Program-made: the position numbers and the translations under genes | Source: an uncultured Saprospiraceae bacterium | GTDB taxonomy: Bacteria > Bacteroidota > Bacteroidia > Chitinophagales > Saprospiraceae | DNA length: 16,263 bases | Reading direction: 5' to 3' | Assembly: GCA_938033975.1 (NCBI GenBank) | Contig: CALHKJ010000410.1 | Coordinates: 1 to 16,263 of the forward strand | The notes under the pieces: generated by a model | Seen by the model: the letters and a program-made list of their open reading frames with translations, nothing else | Databases searched by the model: none | Told to the model about the DNA's origin: nothing | In this document: piece by piece, positions 14,601 through 16,263 of the stretch | Layout: every line of letters begins with the position of its first letter | How positions within the stretch are numbered: position 1 is the first letter of the stretch

Positions 14601-15898
14601 TCAATATCAGTTCCATCTCCTCTCAATCTAAATGGTGTGTTATTTGGTATCTCATAATTATCGACGTCACACGGATTGACGATAACTGTCGGGATATTAT
14701 TTCCGGTAGTAATTGTTCCATGACATCCATCATTTAGCATATGGTCGCGCATGGAATACAAATTATCCACATGAAAGTAATTGTCGGCTTCAGCAAAGGA
14801 TGCTATATTCTGCCCAGTGCCACAAATACCATTGTAGGACATAATAGTTGTACCACTTCCTATTTCATAGGCATGATCTTCTGAGATAAAATCTTCACAT
14901 GATCCGCCACTTCCGTTAAATGTATGACTTGCTCCACATTGATGGCCTATCTCATGTGCAAGAAGTTGGATCCAAACATTGGATTGATTTTGAAAACCAC
15001 CTGACCAACCATTGGCTTTGGCAATTGTTCCATCAAAGTTATCGTTGTTACATAATGACCTTACACGTGCTAATCCTCCAGATTGCCAACCCGAAAATTC
15101 TGGTGTATTATGAAGGACATGACCTATGTCGTAATCCGCTGCATTGAATCTTTGAGCAATTGCGAGAGCGGCTTGTTCGGTTCTATTGTCATTTGCATTA
15201 ATTGAGAATGGATCATTACTTGGATTATTATACATAAAAACTCGATTGTCCAAATCAAATCTTGTAGCCATATCAACTTGAAAAATTGTGTTTAGTCCGT
15301 TCATAGCATACATGATCCAAGACATCACATCACTATCATTATTTCCATTAGCTTGATAATATTCACCAGTAGTAACAAGTGCAATTCTATAGGTCTTAAG
15401 AAAATCTCCATTTGTGGTTAATACAGATTTTAAACTTGTAGTACTAGCTTGATCATGACTTAGTCCACAAACAATTTTTTCATTTTGATTTTTAAATGGC
15501 TCAGTTCCTCGCTGAAGAAAATAACCTCCAGAATCAACATCTGGAAAAATGCTTACCAATCCATTTTCTGTATGATAATTTATGAATACACCAGTGGGAG
15601 AAATTAATATTTTTCCAATCACTACTTTTCCATTCAGACTTTCAATTTGATAATTTTTGTGCTCTGGAAAGCGTTCTTTTATGGTCTTGCCAATCAGAGC
15701 ATCTTCTTTTAGCATAGCTGGTTCAAGATTTCCATCAAAGTTTGGAATGGTGATTAATAGCCCATTTTCATATTCATTTTCAAAAGCTATTGATTTTAAT
15801 AACTGATCATTAAAGTTTAATTTCTTTTGTCCAAATGCCGTTAGAGAAGTAATTGAAAGTAGAAGGATATATAGAAAGTGAAATGGTTTGGATCGCAT
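11648..15898 (-). CDS. Secreted reprolysin-like metalloprotease with ten MopE-type repeats and a T9SS sorting tail
   Basis: A 1416-residue multidomain exported protein. Layout: signal peptide 1-23 (cleavage before Q24); propeptide about 24-160, with C144 in IVCGLS as a possible cysteine switch; metzincin catalytic domain about 168-392 with zinc site HEIGHQCGASH (H315, H319, H325, base E316) and Met-turn IMSYN (M353); Ig/PKD-like domains about 400-640; a further beta-rich region to about 890; ten 43-residue repeats at 901-1330; and a C-terminal Por/type A sorting domain 1337-1416 (LYPNPTS start, KVV ending) that directs export through T9SS. Reprolysin (M12B) proteases with this HExxHxxGxxH are zinc endopeptidases. 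The start at 15898 is preferred because a proper signal peptide begins at this Met; an upstream in-frame ATG at 15922 would add eight residues before it. Target protein unknown; digestion of proteinaceous particles is plausible for a marine bacterium. Confidence 0.9.
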   Translation of the reverse strand: MRSKPFHFLYILLLSITSLTAFGQKKLNFNDQLLKSIAFENEYENGLLITIPNFDGNLEPAMLKEDALIGKTIKERFPEHKNYQIESLNGKVVIGKILISPTGVFINYHTENGLVSIFPDVDSGGYFLQRGTEPFKNQNEKIVCGLSHDQASTTSLKSVLTTNGDFLKTYRIALVTTGEYYQANGNNDSDVMSWIMYAMNGLNTIFQVDMATRFDLDNRVFMYNNPSNDPFSINANDNRTEQAALAIAQRFNAADYDIGHVLHNTPEFSGWQSGGLARVRSLCNNDNFDGTIAKANGWSGGFQNQSNVWIQLLAHEIGHQCGASHTFNGSGGSCEDFISEDHAYEIGSGTTIMSYNGICGTGQNIASFAEADNYFHVDNLYSMRDHMLNDGCHGTITTGNNIPTVIVNPCDVDNYEIPNNTPFRLRGDGTDIDGDNLTYVWEQYDEDGPGTPTQGQIGNQVATNQTGPNFRSFPPSSIPERYFPQLSTLVSFTNDPFEVLPSIARDLNFRLTVRDNNPEGGAFAIEELTVAVSSSGPFNVNSPAQNETINAGQDFMINWSTGGSQNLCSMVDISLSIDGGLSFSIPIAQNVEYAAQSYLYNFPVALPNTDEAIIKIECSDHSCFSFFQISKAFTINSNCVGLFSNICDDASLIVNQGDPSLNLNMDFSFGNVVDNIQMSVSANDEEARTVRNGVNGMCQQIVFPSGNPVSTPHEYFEFEVTKSGNYIINNQSEDFMLYYIFDAELYNPNNPCPSFIASNASEDPLAPGTTSTTSTNIITVSLEQCRKYLAAVTFFNNPVTVNFDFNGPGFTFASDIALTPNTAYTYVLIRKSNEIVEAVSQTGDFTNASGGLMEVFGVQYETNTDPNSWIGQSINELLVGGNCLSYSNNFKMIDIISVIVDNDNDGFLSDVDCNDDDPNINPNAVEIVNNSIDENCDGIIAMIDMDEDGFNSDDDCDDNNSAINPGAAEIANNGVDENCDGIALVIDNDGDGFNSDDDCDDNNPAVNPSAQEVANNGVDENCDGVALIIDDDGDGFNSDDDCDDNNAAINPGAEEIANNNIDENCDGIALVIDNDGDGFNSDDDCDDNNAAVNPSAQEIVNNGVDENCDGVVLIIDDDGDGFNSDDDCDDNNADINPSVEEIINNNIDENCDGIAQMIDNDGDGFNSDDDCDDSNADINPGAEEIPMNGIDEDCNGADAFIDNDNDGFSSDQDCDDNNAEVNPGADEIPNNDIDEDCDGEAIMIDNDNDGFNSDIDCNDTDGNINPDATEIVNNEIDEDCDGIAQMIDVDGDGFNSDVDCDDNNADIYPGAVEILDNDIDEDCDGADLSDVHELDGIKLILYPNPTSAEVYIEKDKNIELEIKVINMYGQTIHQSSSKIDALHKVDMKMFSAGTYLIEITNPRSQSKVFEKVVKTN
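11909..13198 (-). repeat. Ten tandem 129-bp repeats encoding MopE/Ca-type metal-binding motifs
   Basis: Ten in-frame units of exactly 43 residues (129 bp) lie in the protease gene. Each has a DxDxDGF segment, then DCDDNN, NPxAxEI and IDENCDG or IDEDCDG, matching the MopE putative metal-binding motif (Pfam Cu-binding_MopE). The DxDxDG loops suggest calcium; each unit has two cysteines, enough for one disulfide. Units 3 and 5 resemble each other (VNPSAQE), as do 2, 4 and partly 6 (INPGAEE), showing a two-unit, 258-bp duplication on top of the basic period. Units 1 and 7-10 are more divergent. Likely a calcium-stabilised stalk between the catalytic part and the sorting domain; function inferred. 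Confidence 0.9.
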
Positions 15899-15961
15899 AA
15901 TTTTTATGTTGTCGACAGTCATGATCTCATAATCAAGATAAATATATATTAATTAGATTGA

Positions 15962-15969
15962 TACATTTG
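15962..15969 (+). promoter_or_regulatory. Bacteroidota -7 promoter element for the lipoprotein gene
   Basis: TACATTTG is a perfect match to the Bacteroidota -7 consensus TAnnTTTG, 17 bases upstream of the ATG at 15987. It lies in the 88-base divergent region between the protease and lipoprotein genes. No obvious -33 TTTG at the usual distance was seen. Confidence 0.5.
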
Positions 15970-15986
15970 TCAAAAATTACGTCACA

Positions 15987-16263
15987 ATGAAGAACACATT
16001 AAAAGCACAGAAATTGAAGAAATTACCTCAAATCTTAGCATTATTCGCCACTATGGCTCTTTTTTGTACCTCTTGCACAGAGGACGAAGGAGATGTTGTT
16101 AGCCCAGAAGTTGTATTAAGCTCTCCTAGTGAGGGTGCTGTTTTTGCTGCCAACGAAGTAATAGAATTAGTAGGTAGAGCAACGGATGATGTTGCCCTTC
16201 AAACCGTGAATATTAGCTCTAATTTGGGTGTAAATGAGGATTTAACTTCATTTGACGACCCAC
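15987..16263 (+). CDS. Ig-like surface lipoprotein, 5' part only
   Basis: The frame is open from the ATG at 15987 to the window end, giving 92 residues; the 3' end is outside. The N-terminus is basic (KAQKLKK), followed by a hydrophobic stretch and the Cys-containing FCTSCTEDEGD; C30 is the likely lipidation site with an acidic stretch after it, a pattern linked in Bacteroidota to display on the outer-membrane surface. From residue 40 a beta-strand pattern (VVLSSPSEGAVFAANEVIEL, then DDVALQTVNI) looks like a bacterial Ig-like domain of the DUF4625/Big type. Proteins of this design are usually adhesins or binding lipoproteins; the ligand cannot be told. It is divergent from the protease gene, so both could respond to shared regulatory sequence in between. 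Confidence 0.78.
   Translation, partial: MKNTLKAQKLKKLPQILALFATMALFCTSCTEDEGDVVSPEVVLSSPSEGAVFAANEVIELVGRATDDVALQTVNISSNLGVNEDLTSFDDP

Overview
The window looks like chromosomal DNA of a Bacteroidota bacterium, probably a Saprospiria-like or related marine lineage. The grounds are AT-rich sequence, a large secreted protein ending in a type IX secretion (T9SS) C-terminal sorting domain, a signal peptide cleaved before Gln, two upstream motifs matching the Bacteroidota -7 promoter element TAnnTTTG, and short A-rich tandem repeats between genes. No rRNA, tRNA, CRISPR array, insertion sequence, phage gene or integrase was seen. The class-level assignment is inference.

Left part (1-2880, all minus strand): a 5' partial DinB-fold protein with a twin-arginine signal, a small carboxymuconolactone-decarboxylase/AhpD-like protein sharing a likely transcript with a four-helix membrane protein, and a MATE efflux transporter. 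A plus-strand operon follows (2993-6817). Its first gene is an 889-residue protein made of two complete D-Ala-D-Ala-ligase modules in tandem, next comes a membrane-anchored PASTA protein starting at TTG, and last a single-domain rhodanese; a clear hairpin/T-tract terminator closes it. The ligase plus PASTA pairing points to peptidoglycan precursor synthesis and cell-wall sensing.

Middle part (6945-11067): dCTP deaminase (minus) diverges from a large single-chain UvrD-type helicase fused to a PD-(D/E)XK nuclease that carries an AddB/Cas4-like set of four cysteines. The helicase overlaps by one base with a small TMEM220-like membrane protein. Right part (11070-16263): a secreted or lipid-anchored TlpA-like thioredoxin, an unusual A-rich/GC-core intergenic element, a 1416-residue secreted metzincin protease with ten 43-residue MopE-type repeats and a T9SS tail, and, divergent from it, the start of an Ig-like lipoprotein.

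The most interesting item is the tandem ligase. The N-terminal module keeps the Ddl dipeptide-site residues but has changed ATP/Mg residues. The C-terminal module keeps the ATP/Mg residues but has a Tyr-to-Phe change in the omega loop, at the position linked to D-Ala-D-lactate specificity in other bacteria. This suggests an asymmetric, single-chain pseudo-dimer with divided or altered specificity. The repeat array of the protease also shows a higher-order two-repeat (258 bp) duplication.
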